Shown: positions 7,112-17,561 of the stretch, in pieces
Layout of the letters: each line of letters opens with the position of its first letter
How positions within the stretch are numbered: position 1 is the stretch's first letter
From: Candidatus Dormiibacter inghamiae
GTDB lineage: Bacteria; Chloroflexota; Dormibacteria; Dormibacterales; Dormibacteraceae
NCBI GenBank assembly: GCA_016464825.1
Contig: JAEKNQ010000016.1
Span: 1-41,799 of the forward strand
Reading direction: 5' to 3'
Length of the DNA stretch: 41,799 nucleotides
The notes under the pieces: model-generated
What the model saw: only the letters and a program-made list of their open reading frames with translations
Databases searched by the model: none
Told to the model about the DNA's origin: nothing
Position numbers and translations under genes: made by a program

Positions 7112-8161
7112 TTGGTTTCGATGAGAGCATTTCGGGCCTGGATGGTTGGGGTGATGGCCGTCGCGCTGATCGCCACCGCCTGCGGCGGCAGCTCAGGCAG
7201 CAGCACGGCGGGTAGCAGCTGCTCCAAGACCTACAAGATCGGCCTGGTCACCGACGTCGGCAAGCTGACCGACAAGTCGTTCAACGCCGCCTCCTGGCAA
7301 GGTGTGCAGCAGGCAGCCTCCGACAAGAGCCTCTGCGTAAGCGCCAAGTACATCGAGTCCAACCAGCCCACCGACTACAGGAAGAACATGGAGACGTTCG
7401 TCGACCAGAGCTACGACATGATCGTGGCCGTCGGCTTCCTGATGGCCGACGACACCCTGGCGGAGGCCAAGGCACACCCCAACGTCAAGTTCACCATTGT
7501 CGACAACGCCTATGACGCCGCTCCCAGCAACCTGGTGGGGCTGGTTTTCAAAGAGGACCAGGCGGGCTACCTGATCGGCGCTCTGGCCGGGCTATTGACG
7601 AAGACCAACACGGTCGGCCAGGTGCTGGGCTTGAAGATCCCGCCTGTGCAGCGCTACGCCGACGGCTATCTCGCTGGGGTGAAGTCCACCAACCCGAATG
7701 CCAAGGTGCTGACCGTCTACCAGGGCCCCGGTGACGGCGCGGCCTTCAACAACCCGGCCTGGGGCCAGGCCCGGGCGAACGACGAGATCAACCAGGGGGC
7801 GGACATCGTCTTCGGCGGCGGCGGCAACACCGGCAACGGGGCCCTAATCGGTGCGCTACAGAAGGGCAAGACGTGCATAGGGGTCGACGTGGACCAGTAC
7901 CTGAGCTATCCCGACGCAGCCAAATGCCTGGTGACGTCGGCCGAAAAGCACCTCTCGGTGGCCGTCAAGACAATCATCACCGACGCCGTCCAGAAGAAGT
8001 GGCCGGCGGCCACGCTGACCTTTGACGCCAAGAACAACGGCGTCGGCATCGCCCCCTACCACGACTACGACTCCAAGGTGCCGGCCGACGTGAAGAGCAA
8101 GATCAGCGAGATCGAGAAGAAGCTGGCCGACGGTTCCCTGCAGACCGGGGTCACGATCTAG
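7112..8161 (+). CDS. BMP-family nucleoside-binding lipoprotein (BmpA/NupN type)
   Basis: Substrate-binding lipoprotein of an ABC importer. BMP-family proteins bind purine nucleosides such as guanosine, inosine or adenosine outside the membrane. The protein starts with a positive and hydrophobic signal (about residues 4-26) ending ALIATACGGSSGSS, where Cys is the lipidation site and a Ser/Gly linker follows. The BMP signature KIGLVTDVGKLTDKSFN is clear, then FVDQSYDMIVAVGF, NLVGLVFKEDQAGYLIGALAG and GGGGNTGNGAL. The 349-aa length is normal. Start TTG 7112 has GGAGG (7102-7106) 5 bases upstream; ATG 7121 is possible. The frame extends further up but has no family similarity there. It is followed directly by the ATPase and permease genes of the same importer. 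Confidence 0.92.
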   Translation: MVSMRAFRAWMVGVMAVALIATACGGSSGSSTAGSSCSKTYKIGLVTDVGKLTDKSFNAASWQGVQQAASDKSLCVSAKYIESNQPTDYRKNMETFVDQSYDMIVAVGFLMADDTLAEAKAHPNVKFTIVDNAYDAAPSNLVGLVFKEDQAGYLIGALAGLLTKTNTVGQVLGLKIPPVQRYADGYLAGVKSTNPNAKVLTVYQGPGDGAAFNNPAWGQARANDEINQGADIVFGGGGNTGNGALIGALQKGKTCIGVDVDQYLSYPDAAKCLVTSAEKHLSVAVKTIITDAVQKKWPAATLTFDAKNNGVGIAPYHDYDSKVPADVKSKISEIEKKLADGSLQTGVTI

Positions 8162-8169
8162 CGGTCCCC

Positions 8170-9729
<1,560 letters not shown>

Positions 9730-9742
9730 AGCGGGTCGGCAG

Positions 9743-10840
9743 GTGAGAGCCGCACTCCGGATCGCCCAGCAGGCGGCGGTGCCGCTGGTCGCCATCCTGC
9801 TCGGTTTCTTGGTCGCCGGCGTGGCGGTGGCCATCACCGGCGCGGATCCGAGCCAAGCCTACTTGGGGCTCTTCCAGGGCGCCTTCACCAACAAGCATGC
9901 GTTCACCGAGTCGCTGATCGCGTCGGTCCCCTACGTCTTCCTGGGACTGGCGGTGGCCACTGGATTCCGCGCCGGGCTCTTCAACATCGGCGCCGACGGC
10001 CAGTTCTACCTGGGCGCCCTGGGCGGCGTCTTTGTCGGGTTCTCGATCCACGGCCTGCCTGGCATAGTTCACATTCCATTGGCGATCCTGGCCGGTGTCG
10101 CCTGCGGAGCTGTCTACGGCGGCCTGCCTGGCTTCCTCAAGGCCCGGTTCGGAGCCCACGAGGTGATCACCACGATCATGCTCAACTACATCGCCTACAG
10201 CCTTTCCGACTACCTAATCAATCGCGGACCGCTGGGCGACCCCCACTCCTCGGCGCCCAAGACGCCGTTCATCGATCCGTCAGCGCAGCTCCCGATCATC
10301 TTTGCGGACAGCCGCCTCCACCTGGGTCTGCTGCTTGCCCTGCTGGCGGTGCCGCTGATGTGGTTCCTGATCGAGCGCACCACAATCGGCTTTCGCATCC
10401 GGGCGGTGGGGCTGAGTCCGGAGGCGGCGCGGTCCTCAGGTATCTCGGTGGCGCGGACCATGGTCCTGGTGATGGCGATTTCGGGCGGTCTCGCCGGCCT
10501 GGCCGGGGCCGACGAAGTGCTGGGCGTCTCGCACTTCATGCCCCCCAGTTTCTCGATCGGTTATGGCTTCGACGCCATAGCTGTCGCCCTGCTGGCCCGC
10601 AGCAACCCGTGGGGCATCCTGCCGGCGGCCTTCCTCTTCGGCGCCATGCGAAACGGCGCCGGGTTCATGCAGCTGCAGACGCAGGTCTCGGCCGACATGA
10701 TCTCGATAGTGCAGGCGACGGTGATCATGTTTGTCGCGGCCCCGGTCATAGTGCGCTGGCTGCTGCGCCTGCGCGAGGTGCCCGCGGAGAGCCTCCAGAT
10801 CACGCAGCCTGAGGGGGTCGGCGCCGCGCCGAAGACCTAG
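9743..10840 (+). CDS. ABC importer permease 1 (NupP type)
   Basis: Membrane permease of the nucleoside importer, BPD_transp_2 family, 365 aa with about 8-10 hydrophobic segments. Family features are the first segment LVAILLGFLVAGVAVAITG, the conserved FNIGADGQFYLGA, then GAHEVITTIMLNYIAY and the cytoplasmic coupling loop GFRIRAVGLSPEAARSSGIS that contacts the ATPase. GTG 9743 gives a start close to the first membrane segment; GTG 9719 would overlap the ATPase gene. The stop overlaps the next permease start (TAGTG), so the two are co-translated. The ligand is likely a nucleoside because of the BMP-type binding protein, but ribose-like sugars cannot be excluded. Confidence 0.88.
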   Translation: MRAALRIAQQAAVPLVAILLGFLVAGVAVAITGADPSQAYLGLFQGAFTNKHAFTESLIASVPYVFLGLAVATGFRAGLFNIGADGQFYLGALGGVFVGFSIHGLPGIVHIPLAILAGVACGAVYGGLPGFLKARFGAHEVITTIMLNYIAYSLSDYLINRGPLGDPHSSAPKTPFIDPSAQLPIIFADSRLHLGLLLALLAVPLMWFLIERTTIGFRIRAVGLSPEAARSSGISVARTMVLVMAISGGLAGLAGADEVLGVSHFMPPSFSIGYGFDAIAVALLARSNPWGILPAAFLFGAMRNGAGFMQLQTQVSADMISIVQATVIMFVAAPVIVRWLLRLREVPAESLQITQPEGVGAAPKT

Positions 10841-11781
10841 TGGACGCCTTCCTCCACGTCCTCCAACGGGGCGACCTGGTCAACCTGGCGGCCGCGACGC
10901 TGGTCGCCTCGACCCCCCTCGTGCTGGCCGCGCTCGGCGGCCTGATGTGCGAGCGCTCGGGGGTGGTCAACATCGCCCTCGAGGGGATCATGCTGACCAG
11001 TGCCTTCGTCGGCTACGCGGTCGCCTTTAACACGCATAACTTGACGCTGGGGGTTCTGGCCGCCGTCCTGGCCGGGATGGCGATCGCGGGCCTCCATGCA
11101 GTGCTCTCGATAGCGTTCGTGGTCGACCAGATAGTCAGCGGCACTGTGATCAACATCCTGGCGGTGGGCATCACCGGCGTCTTCTACCGCGCCTACATCC
11201 AGCAGGCCGAGGTCCGCGGGCCCGGCGTCCTACCCGTTTGGAAGCTGCCCGGCCTCGGCGACATTCCCATCGTCGGACCGATCTTCTTCCAGCAGGCCTT
11301 CGTCACATACGCCGCCCTGGCGCTGATAGTCGTGGTCCACCTGGTCCTCTTCCGCACGGTCTGGGGGCTGCGCACACGTGCCTCGGGCGAGCATCCGCGG
11401 GCGGCCGAGACGGCCGGCATCAACGTCTACCTGGTTCGCTACGTCAACGTCATCGCTTCGGGCGCGCTGGCGGGGCTCGGCGGCTGCTACTTCTCGCTCC
11501 AGCAGGTGGGCAACTTCCTGCCAGGCATGACTGGCGGCCAGGGCTTCATTGCGCTCGCGGCTATGATCTTCGGCCGCTGGACGCCGCTCGGCTCCTTTCT
11601 CGCCTCTCTTCTGTTCGCGGGCGCCGGCGCGCTGGCGGGCCGGCTGCAGATCTACGGCGTTCACATCCCCTATCAGGTTCTGGGCATGCTTCCGTACGTG
11701 CTCACGATAGTTGTGGTCGCCGGCGCCGTGGGCAGGGCGGTGGCGCCTGCCGCCGTCGGCAAGCCGTACCGCAGGAGCTGA
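10840..11781 (+). CDS. ABC importer permease 2 (NupQ type)
   Basis: Second membrane subunit of the importer, 313 aa and hydrophobic. It carries the usual BPD_transp_2 features: LGGLMCERSGVVNIALEGIML near the N-terminus (given as LGGLMCERSGV, then VNIALEGIML), FVVDQIVSGTVINILAVGITG (FVVDQIVSGTV, INILAVGITG), the coupling loop LRTRASGEHPRAAETAGIN and GMTGGQGFIALAAMIFGRW. It pairs with permease 1 to form the channel. GTG 10840 shares a base with the preceding TAG. This is the last gene of the operon; the next start, at 11833, is 51 bases on. Confidence 0.88.
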   Translation: MDAFLHVLQRGDLVNLAAATLVASTPLVLAALGGLMCERSGVVNIALEGIMLTSAFVGYAVAFNTHNLTLGVLAAVLAGMAIAGLHAVLSIAFVVDQIVSGTVINILAVGITGVFYRAYIQQAEVRGPGVLPVWKLPGLGDIPIVGPIFFQQAFVTYAALALIVVVHLVLFRTVWGLRTRASGEHPRAAETAGINVYLVRYVNVIASGALAGLGGCYFSLQQVGNFLPGMTGGQGFIALAAMIFGRWTPLGSFLASLLFAGAGALAGRLQIYGVHIPYQVLGMLPYVLTIVVVAGAVGRAVAPAAVGKPYRRS

Positions 11782-11832
11782 CCGGCCCCGCGGGGCCGTG
11801 CGCGAGGCGGGCGGCGCGCCATCATTGAAAAC

Positions 11833-12513
11833 GTGATCCGCGCTCTGGTCTTTGACTTCGACGGCCTGATCCTGGATTCGGAGGGGCCGGTGTTCGAAGC
11901 GTGGTCGGAGGTTTATCGCCGTCACGGCCAGGAGCTGTCCCAATCGTTTTGGGTGACCATCATCGGCCGCAGCCCAGGGTTCTTCGATCCCTTCGCGGAA
12001 CTGGAAAAGCTGGTCGGCCACTCGCTGGACCGGGATGCGCTGCAGGACGAGCGCCGGCTGCGCGAGCGAGAGCTGGTGGAGGCGCAGCCTGTATTACCCG
12101 GCGTGCGGGAATGGCATCGCGACGCTTGTCGAATGGGCTTGAAGTTGGGGGTTGCCTCCAGTTCCAGCGCCAGCTGGGTGACAGGCCACCTGGAGCGGCT
12201 GGGTCTCGGAGGTTGGGACTGCATCCGCTGCCGGGAGCACGTGCGCCAGGCAAAGCCTGCCCCGGACCTCTATCAGGCAGCCCTCGCCTGCCTGGGTGTT
12301 ACAGCCGGGGAAGCCTTGGCCATCGAGGACAGCGAGCACGGGGTGGCAGCCGCCAAAGCTGCTGGTCTCTTGGCTCTTGCTGTGCCCTGTTCGCTGACCA
12401 GTAGTCACGACCTCAGCTCGGCTGATCTGGTCCTGGGCTCGTTGAAAGAGCGATCTCTGGCCCAGGTCATGGTCGACCTGCGCAGCGCCTCGACAGTCAG
12501 TAGAGTCCGGTGA
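11833..12513 (+). CDS. HAD-superfamily phosphatase (beta-phosphoglucomutase-like)
   Basis: A 226-aa haloacid-dehalogenase hydrolase. Motif I is VFDFDGLILDSE with both catalytic aspartates, motif II is SSSSASW, motif III Lys is in QAKPAPDLY, and motif IV is IEDSEHGVAAAKAAGL. An alpha-helical cap lies between motifs I and II (about residues 18-95), as in subfamily IA enzymes such as phosphoglycolate phosphatase or beta-phosphoglucomutase. The substrate is a small phosphorylated metabolite. Phosphoglycolate is attractive because glycolate oxidase genes lie at 20.9-24.8 kb, but that is speculation. Start GTG 11833; the TGA overlaps the next start (GTGA). Confidence 0.88.
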   Translation: MIRALVFDFDGLILDSEGPVFEAWSEVYRRHGQELSQSFWVTIIGRSPGFFDPFAELEKLVGHSLDRDALQDERRLRERELVEAQPVLPGVREWHRDACRMGLKLGVASSSSASWVTGHLERLGLGGWDCIRCREHVRQAKPAPDLYQAALACLGVTAGEALAIEDSEHGVAAAKAAGLLALAVPCSLTSSHDLSSADLVLGSLKERSLAQVMVDLRSASTVSRVR

Positions 12514-13013
12514 GCCGCTCCGGACAGGCCTTGGGTGGCTGGCTGGCCCGTCCGTTCAGCGCCCGGTGGCCGCATTCGGTCGAGATCTACGGGACTATCC
12601 TGGCCGCGGCGACCATAGCGGGCGTGGCGGACGCCAGCCACGATCTGCTCGAGATAGTGCTGGCAGTGGTGACCACAGTCGTCGTCTACTGGATAGCTCA
12701 CGCCTACGCGGAGGTGCTGGGTCGGGGAGAAGGGCCTGCCCGAACCTGGGCTTCGGCCCGGCACGAGCTCGCCGCCTCGCTACCGATGGTCACGGCCTGC
12801 GCCCTGCCGGTGGCGGTGCTGATCATCGCGGAGGCGCTGGGCGCCGGTGTGCAGACTGCAGCTGTCCTGGCCCTCGGGCTCGTGGTCTTGCAGCTGTTGT
12901 GGTGGGGCTACATCACCCCGCTGAGCGGGGGGAGGAGCCGGCGGCTTGGCTCCAGCCTTCTCTTCGGCGGCTTGGGCGTCGCGATTGTGATCCTGAAGCT
13001 GCTGGTGCACTGA
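12510..13013 (+). CDS. Integral membrane protein, unknown function
   Basis: A 167-aa protein with about four hydrophobic segments: residues 27-45, 47-65, 92-110 and 116-136, and a last one near 146-166. It contains the phrase EIVLAVVTTVVVYWIAHAYAE and a short basic loop SGGRSRRLG before the last segment. Similar small membrane proteins are common in actinobacterial-type genomes without an assigned role. Translation is likely coupled to the HAD gene by the GTGA overlap at 12510. Confidence 0.7.
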   Translation: MSRSGQALGGWLARPFSARWPHSVEIYGTILAAATIAGVADASHDLLEIVLAVVTTVVVYWIAHAYAEVLGRGEGPARTWASARHELAASLPMVTACALPVAVLIIAEALGAGVQTAAVLALGLVVLQLLWWGYITPLSGGRSRRLGSSLLFGGLGVAIVILKLLVH

Positions 13014-13189
13014 GGCAGCGGGCTCCTAAACGGCGCGGGTGAAGCAGGCGCGTGGTCAAATCCGTGAATTCGGGAAAGCCCGCCAGGACTCGTGGCTACG
13101 GGGGAGGGACGCGCTCTCGCACCGTCGGACGCTGCCCGGCCTTCGCGGGGGCCGGGCCGAAGCCAGAGATCGACGAGTACTCTCAGCGA

Positions 13190-13498
13190 ATGGCCTTCTT
13201 CGCGCTGACGATGGTCAACGGCCCGAGTTGGGATACCTCGCGTCAGCGACGGGAGCAGCGTGGCTGGGATGAGCACGCGGCGTTCATGGACCGACTGGTC
13301 GAGGAGGGCTTCGTGATCCTCGGCGGACCGATCGGCGACGGCGAGCGGACCCTGATGGCGGTCGAAGCCGGGGACGAGCGCGAAATCAAGGCGCGCCTGG
13401 CGGAGGATCCATGGGCGTCGATGGGGCTGCTCCAGATTGGTGCGATTCAGCCCTGGACTATCTGGCTCGACGGCAGGCAAAAAAGCCCTACCCACTGA
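13190..13498 (+). CDS. YCII-domain protein
   Basis: A small protein of 102 aa. MAFFALTMVNGPSWD, EHAAFMDRLVEEGFVILGGPIGDG (EHAAFMDRLVEEGF, VILGGPIGDG) and AEDPWASMGLLQIGAIQPWTI (AEDPWASMG, LLQIGAIQPWTI) match the YCII ferredoxin-like fold: an N-terminal strand, a helix with His, and a DP-W turn. The conserved His near residue 25 is present. YCII proteins are small enzymes or domains of mostly unknown role. ATG 13190 fits the domain start; an open frame reaches further up to 13052 but the extra residues look non-homologous. It faces the exporter operon tail-to-tail. Confidence 0.72.
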   Translation: MAFFALTMVNGPSWDTSRQRREQRGWDEHAAFMDRLVEEGFVILGGPIGDGERTLMAVEAGDEREIKARLAEDPWASMGLLQIGAIQPWTIWLDGRQKSPTH

Positions 13499-13633
13499 CC
13501 AAGCGGAGGGGAAGGGGACCAACGTCTGGATCACGGGTGATGTCCGGGTGGCCGCTGTCGGTTCTCCCCTCGGACCGTAGTGCCCGGCCATGGGTTGAGG
13601 CGTTGCCTGGAACACCGCCGCCGCAACCGCGGG

Positions 13634-14734
13634 CTACGCGGCGATGCTGCGCCGGAGAGCGAGCGCACCGGCGGCGACGGTGAGAGCCGCAGTTCCGCCT
13701 AGGACCAGCAGGTCCTGCCCCAGCAGGTCCGTCGACTGGTAGAAGATCGCCTGCTGCAGCGCGTGGACGCCGTAGTAGGTGGGCGTGAAGCGCGCCACCG
13801 TCTGCACCCAGTCGGGCAGGAACGCCGCCACCGAGATCCCCCCGGACAGGAAGAAGAGGTAGAGGGAGAGGTTGATCCCGATCGCGATGACGGGCTGGAA
13901 ACGGCGGATTGAGGCGCCTAGCAGGGCGCCCAAACCCGCCGCCGCCAGGCCGAAGAGCGCCACGACAACCAGCGCCGGCAGCCAGTACCAACCGGCAGGA
14001 CGCAGCAGGCCTGCCGCCGCTCCTCCCACCAGGACTATCGCGGCCAGGCTCATGGTGGTGGTCCAGCCGGCCAGCAGCTTGCCCCCGACCAGCGCGGACC
14101 GCGCGATGGGAGCGAGGGTGAGCTCCTTGATCGTCAGGTCCTCGAATTCGCGCGCCGTGGCGAGACCGCAGTTGACCACCCCTGCCACCGTCAGGAGCAG
14201 GGCGAGATTGGGGATCAGGTCGAACTGCACGAGGCTAACGTCCTGACTGCGAAGGTCGTGCTCTTGAACCTGGACCAGAACCGGCGAGTCGTTCTGGCCG
14301 GCGTAGAAGTCGGTGATGGCAGCCGGCAGCGAGCGGCGGAGATCATTGGTGAAGTCGAGGTTCAGGTTGTTGATCTCGATGGTGACCGGGTCCGACCTAT
14401 GCGCGCTGTAGGTTTCGTCGAAGCCGGCGGGGATGGTGATCACGGCCGCCACGTCCAGGTCGTGCAGGAGTTGTCGGGCGCGCTCCGGAGTTTCCGTCCT
14501 CACTCTGAACGCATTCGAGGTCTCCAGAGAGTGCGCCAGGCGGGTCGCCTGCGGGCCGCGGTCCAGCACCACCAGCGCGACAGGGTTGCGTCCGACCGCC
14601 TGGGCCGAGATCAGGATGATGATCATGAAACCGACGGCCGGCAGCACGGTGGCCACTATCGTGCTCGGTCGCCTGACCCAGACCCCCATATCCTTCCAGG
14701 CGATCGCTATGAGGGCGCGGAGATAGGTTCTCAC
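13634..14734 (-). CDS. ABC-2 type exporter permease B
   Basis: The second permease of a TetR-regulated exporter, 366 aa. It has an N-terminal membrane segment (about 22-42: TIVATVLPAVGFMIIILIS), a large extracytoplasmic domain containing NNLNLDFTNDLRRSLPAAITDFY, and five C-terminal membrane segments with the ABC-2 signature EFEDLTIKELTLAPIARSALVGGK (EFEDLTIKELTLAP, IARSALVGGK). GTG 14734 overlaps the TGA of the preceding permease. It is a paralogue of that gene: both have the same NNL..DFTNDIRR extracytoplasmic block and E[YF]E..TIKEL loop. The two together with the ATPase form an efflux system for a small hydrophobic or drug-like compound; the substrate is unknown. Confidence 0.85.
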   Translation of the reverse strand: MRTYLRALIAIAWKDMGVWVRRPSTIVATVLPAVGFMIIILISAQAVGRNPVALVVLDRGPQATRLAHSLETSNAFRVRTETPERARQLLHDLDVAAVITIPAGFDETYSAHRSDPVTIEINNLNLDFTNDLRRSLPAAITDFYAGQNDSPVLVQVQEHDLRSQDVSLVQFDLIPNLALLLTVAGVVNCGLATAREFEDLTIKELTLAPIARSALVGGKLLAGWTTTMSLAAIVLVGGAAAGLLRPAGWYWLPALVVVALFGLAAAGLGALLGASIRRFQPVIAIGINLSLYLFFLSGGISVAAFLPDWVQTVARFTPTYYGVHALQQAIFYQSTDLLGQDLLVLGGTAALTVAAGALALRRSIAA

Positions 14735-15825
14735 GCCATCATGCCCCGCCGGAGCACAGCCGTAGCAGCGACCACCGCCGCGACGGCGAAGCCGACCAGC
14801 ACCGCCACGTCGACCGCCAGCGGTGTCTGGGCTGTGAGGTAGCCGTGAAACGCATGCTGGAAGAGCGCAATCGCGTAGGTCAGCGGCGACACCAAGGAGA
14901 TCACGGCAGTCCCGCCCCAATTGGGCGGCCCGAAGGGTCCGCTCAGGAAGAAGAGCGGCAGGAAGCTGCCCAGGGCCAGTGGAATCGCCGCCTGCCGGCG
15001 CTTCAGCAGCGTGCCGACGAGCACGCCGAGGGCTACGGCCGGCACCATCATCAGCACGCCGTACAGCATCACCTCGAGAGGGTGCACAGGGTGGACACCG
15101 ACAACGAAGACAACTACCGCTGTCACGATCGCGGCTGCCGCGGCGGTGAGGACCAGCCCGGCCGCGACCTTGCCCAGCGCGACCGCCCAGCGGCTGGCCG
15201 GCGAGAGCTCCAGCTCCTTGATGGTGCTCTCCTCGTACTCGCGGGCGGTTAGGACCACCGACTGCAGCAGGCCCTCGACGAACATCCCGGCGACCACTAT
15301 GCTGACCGCCAGGTAGGGGATATAGCCGGTGTCGCCGGCCTGGATGTCCACCTCCCTCGCCTGCACGACCACCTGATCGGGAAAAGCCTGCGCGTAGAAG
15401 GAGGTGATCGCCAGCGGCACAGCCCGGCGGATGTCGTTGGTGAAGTCGACCTGCAGGTTGTTGACTTCGACCGGCAGTTCGATTCGGCGACCCGCCCGCA
15501 GGTCGTCGTCGAAGCCTCCGGGGACCGTGAGCACGCCGACGATGCGGCCGGCTTGGAGCTGGCGCTCCGCGTCGGCGGTGGACATGACATGGACCTGGAA
15601 CGAGTGGGCGTGCTCCAGTGAGGAGACGAACTGTCGGGCAAGCGGTCCCTGCCCCTGCATGACCACGGCGATCGGCGCCTCGCCTCCCGTCAGCGCGAAG
15701 AGGCTGAACAGAAAGAGGAAGTTGACAGGGATGATCACCCCGATGACGAGAAAGACGCGCTCGGTCAGTGCGAGACGGAGGTCCTTCACGCAGACGGCGC
15801 CGATGACACGCAGGGCGCTCCGCAT
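14731..15825 (-). CDS. ABC-2 type exporter permease A
   Basis: The first permease of the exporter, 364 aa. It has one N-terminal membrane segment (ERVFLVIGVIIPVNFLFLFS), an extracytoplasmic domain with VNNLQVDFTNDIRRAVPLAITSFYAQ (VNNLQVDFTNDIRR, AVPLAITSFYAQ), and five C-terminal segments including the ABC-2 motif REYEESTIKELELSPASRW. ATG 15825 shares a base with the TGA of the ATPase gene, and its own stop overlaps permease B by GTGA. The tight packing shows a single operon with TetR at its head. Confidence 0.87.
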   Translation of the reverse strand: MRSALRVIGAVCVKDLRLALTERVFLVIGVIIPVNFLFLFSLFALTGGEAPIAVVMQGQGPLARQFVSSLEHAHSFQVHVMSTADAERQLQAGRIVGVLTVPGGFDDDLRAGRRIELPVEVNNLQVDFTNDIRRAVPLAITSFYAQAFPDQVVVQAREVDIQAGDTGYIPYLAVSIVVAGMFVEGLLQSVVLTAREYEESTIKELELSPASRWAVALGKVAAGLVLTAAAAAIVTAVVVFVVGVHPVHPLEVMLYGVLMMVPAVALGVLVGTLLKRRQAAIPLALGSFLPLFFLSGPFGPPNWGGTAVISLVSPLTYAIALFQHAFHGYLTAQTPLAVDVAVLVGFAVAAVVAATAVLRRGMMA

Positions 15826-16763
15826 CAGTCCCGCAGCTCGCGGCCGGTCAGCTGGAGGAAGACCTCGTCCAGATCCGGCTCGTGCTGGTTGATGCGGAGC
15901 AGCTTGGCTTCACCGGTAACCGCTGTGACCACCCGCCCGGTCGCCTCCGGGTCGCCGGTCAGATTGACCTTGAGGGTGCCGTCGGCAGTATTGACCGCCG
16001 TGACTCCGTCGATGCTTCGCAGCCGGACGAGCAGGGCCGGCGAGGGCGCGGGCTCCAGGACGAGGTCGAGCACCGTGTCGCCGTACTTGCTTTTCAGCTG
16101 CTGCGGGCTGTCGAGCGCCACCAGACGGCCGCGATCGATGATGGCCAGACGGTCGCCCAGGGCGCTCGCCTCCTCCAAGTAGTTGGTCGTGATGAGGACA
16201 GTCTTGCCGCGAGTGCGTAGATCGAGCACGTGGTCCCAGATCGCGCGCCGGCTTTGTACGTCGACGCCCAGCGTCGGTTCGTCCAGGTAGAGCAGCTCCG
16301 GGTCGTGAAGCAGCGCGCGAGCGAGCGCCAGGCGCCGCTTCATGCCGCCGGAATAGGTGCTGACCCTGTCGCGCCGTCTGTCCTCCAGCTGGACCAGCCG
16401 GAGCAGCTCATCGATCCGCGAAGGCAGCCGGCTGCGGGGCACGTCGAAGAGGTCGCCGTGGAAGCGCAGGTTGGCCTCCGCGCTGAGCTCCTCGTAGAGC
16501 GCTGTCTCCTGGGGAATGGTGCCGAGCAGGCGGCGGACCGAGCGCGGCTCGGTAAGCATGTCGCGGCCGAGCACGCGGACAGTGCCCGAGGTCGGCCGCG
16601 AGAGCCCGCTGATCACGTTTACTGTGGTCGTCTTGCCGGATCCGTTGGGGCCGAGCAAGCCGAAGATCTCGCCCCGCTGGACGGTCAGGCTCAGCCTGTC
16701 GACGGCTGTGAAGTTCCGGAAGCGCTTGGTCATCTCGACCAACTCGATAGCCGGTTCGCTCAC
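15825..16763 (-). CDS. ABC exporter ATP-binding protein
   Basis: A 312-aa ATPase of the drug/ABC-2 exporter class. Walker A is GLLGPNGSGKTT, the signature YSGGMKRRLALARALLHDP, Walker B ELLYLDEPTLGVD, and the H-loop region is replaced by TTNYLEEA, as is common in DrrA-like proteins. A C-terminal domain follows. The start is GTG 16763 with an excellent ribosome site, AAAGGAGG, 6 bases upstream, placed inside the end of the tetR gene (GTGA overlap). A longer frame up to 16826 has no family similarity. It works with permeases A and B. Confidence 0.92.
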   Translation of the reverse strand: MSEPAIELVEMTKRFRNFTAVDRLSLTVQRGEIFGLLGPNGSGKTTTVNVISGLSRPTSGTVRVLGRDMLTEPRSVRRLLGTIPQETALYEELSAEANLRFHGDLFDVPRSRLPSRIDELLRLVQLEDRRRDRVSTYSGGMKRRLALARALLHDPELLYLDEPTLGVDVQSRRAIWDHVLDLRTRGKTVLITTNYLEEASALGDRLAIIDRGRLVALDSPQQLKSKYGDTVLDLVLEPAPSPALLVRLRSIDGVTAVNTADGTLKVNLTGDPEATGRVVTAVTGEAKLLRINQHEPDLDEVFLQLTGRELRD

Positions 16764-17353
16764 TGTGCGCCTCCTTTCTTCCAGGCGATGAGCGGTCGGA
16801 CCGCGGCCGCGAGGAGCGCGTCCCACTCCGCCTCCGGCAGCGTCACCATTCCGGTCTGGTGCCAGAGACCGGTCATGAACACCAGACCCTGAAGGCAGAG
16901 CACAGCCGCCGTGGGATCCACCTCGGGTCGGAGCTGAGGCGCTGCCGTCAGGAGGGCCCGCTCTAGCAGGACCTTGGCGGCGCGCGGGGTGGGGGCGATC
17001 TCCGCCGCCAGCTCAGGGTGCCGGAGGCATTCGCCCAGCGCGAAGGCCAGGACCTCCGGCCGATCCCGAAGCAGATCGCGGAGGAAGCTGAGGCACGCAA
17101 CCAGGCCGGCGGCAGCGCGCTCCGGGGTGGAGGCGTCGACCTCGGCCGGGTAGGCCTCGATCAGACCCACCGGCATGAGCCGGCGGAGCGCCTCGCGAGT
17201 CAGCCCCGCCTTGCCGCCAAACTGCCGGAAGAGCGTGACCTCGTTGACGGCCGCCCGGCGGGCGATCTCCCGCGTTGTGGTTCCATCAATACCTCTCCGG
17301 CCCGCCAGGTCGAAGAAGGCCCGCACGATGCGCGTCTCGGCGGCTTCGGTCAT
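16760..17353 (-). CDS. TetR-family repressor of the exporter operon
   Basis: A 197-aa TetR regulator. The N-terminal helix-turn-helix is seen as GIDGTTTREIARRAAVNEVTLFRQFGGKAGL (key parts: TTTREIARRAAVNEV, TLFRQFGGKAGL), followed by a helical ligand-binding domain. The first gene of the operon, it overlaps the ATPase gene. Start ATG 17353 lies behind a promoter that contains a 12-base palindrome overlapping the -10 box, so autorepression and ligand-induced release are likely. The inducer is probably the exported compound. Confidence 0.9.
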   Translation of the reverse strand: MTEAAETRIVRAFFDLAGRRGIDGTTTREIARRAAVNEVTLFRQFGGKAGLTREALRRLMPVGLIEAYPAEVDASTPERAAAGLVACLSFLRDLLRDRPEVLAFALGECLRHPELAAEIAPTPRAAKVLLERALLTAAPQLRPEVDPTAAVLCLQGLVFMTGLWHQTGMVTLPEAEWDALLAAAVRPLIAWKKGGAQ

Positions 17354-17361
17354 GAGATGAA

Positions 17362-17390
17362 AGTATGTGCTTGCACACAATGCCTGTCAA
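17362..17390 (-). promoter_or_regulatory. Promoter and TetR operator of the exporter operon
   Basis: On the minus strand TTGACA (17385-17390) and CATACT (17362-17367) are separated by exactly 17 bases. The palindrome TGTGC-TT-GCACA (17366-17377) overlaps the -10 box and spacer. The ATG of tetR lies 8 bases beyond the -10 box, so the message would have almost no leader. A dimeric repressor bound here would block RNA polymerase directly. Confidence 0.65.
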
Positions 17391-17561
17391 GCGTGCCATG
17401 GACTGGCGGCCAGGTGGGGGGAGTTCCCCGGCAATCGACCGATCCTGGAAGCAGCAGCGGAGGGAAGCGGAGGAAACCGCGCCGAAGCCTGATGCTTAGG
17501 TCGCCGGTCTGCCACCAGCCTGGCTTCGAATACTTGACTACGCCTCGGCTATCGTCATCCG

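Noticed and set aside
13052..13189. 46-residue N-terminal extension of the YCII protein
   Set aside because: Low-complexity Arg/Gly-rich sequence without homology; ATG 13190 starts the domain.
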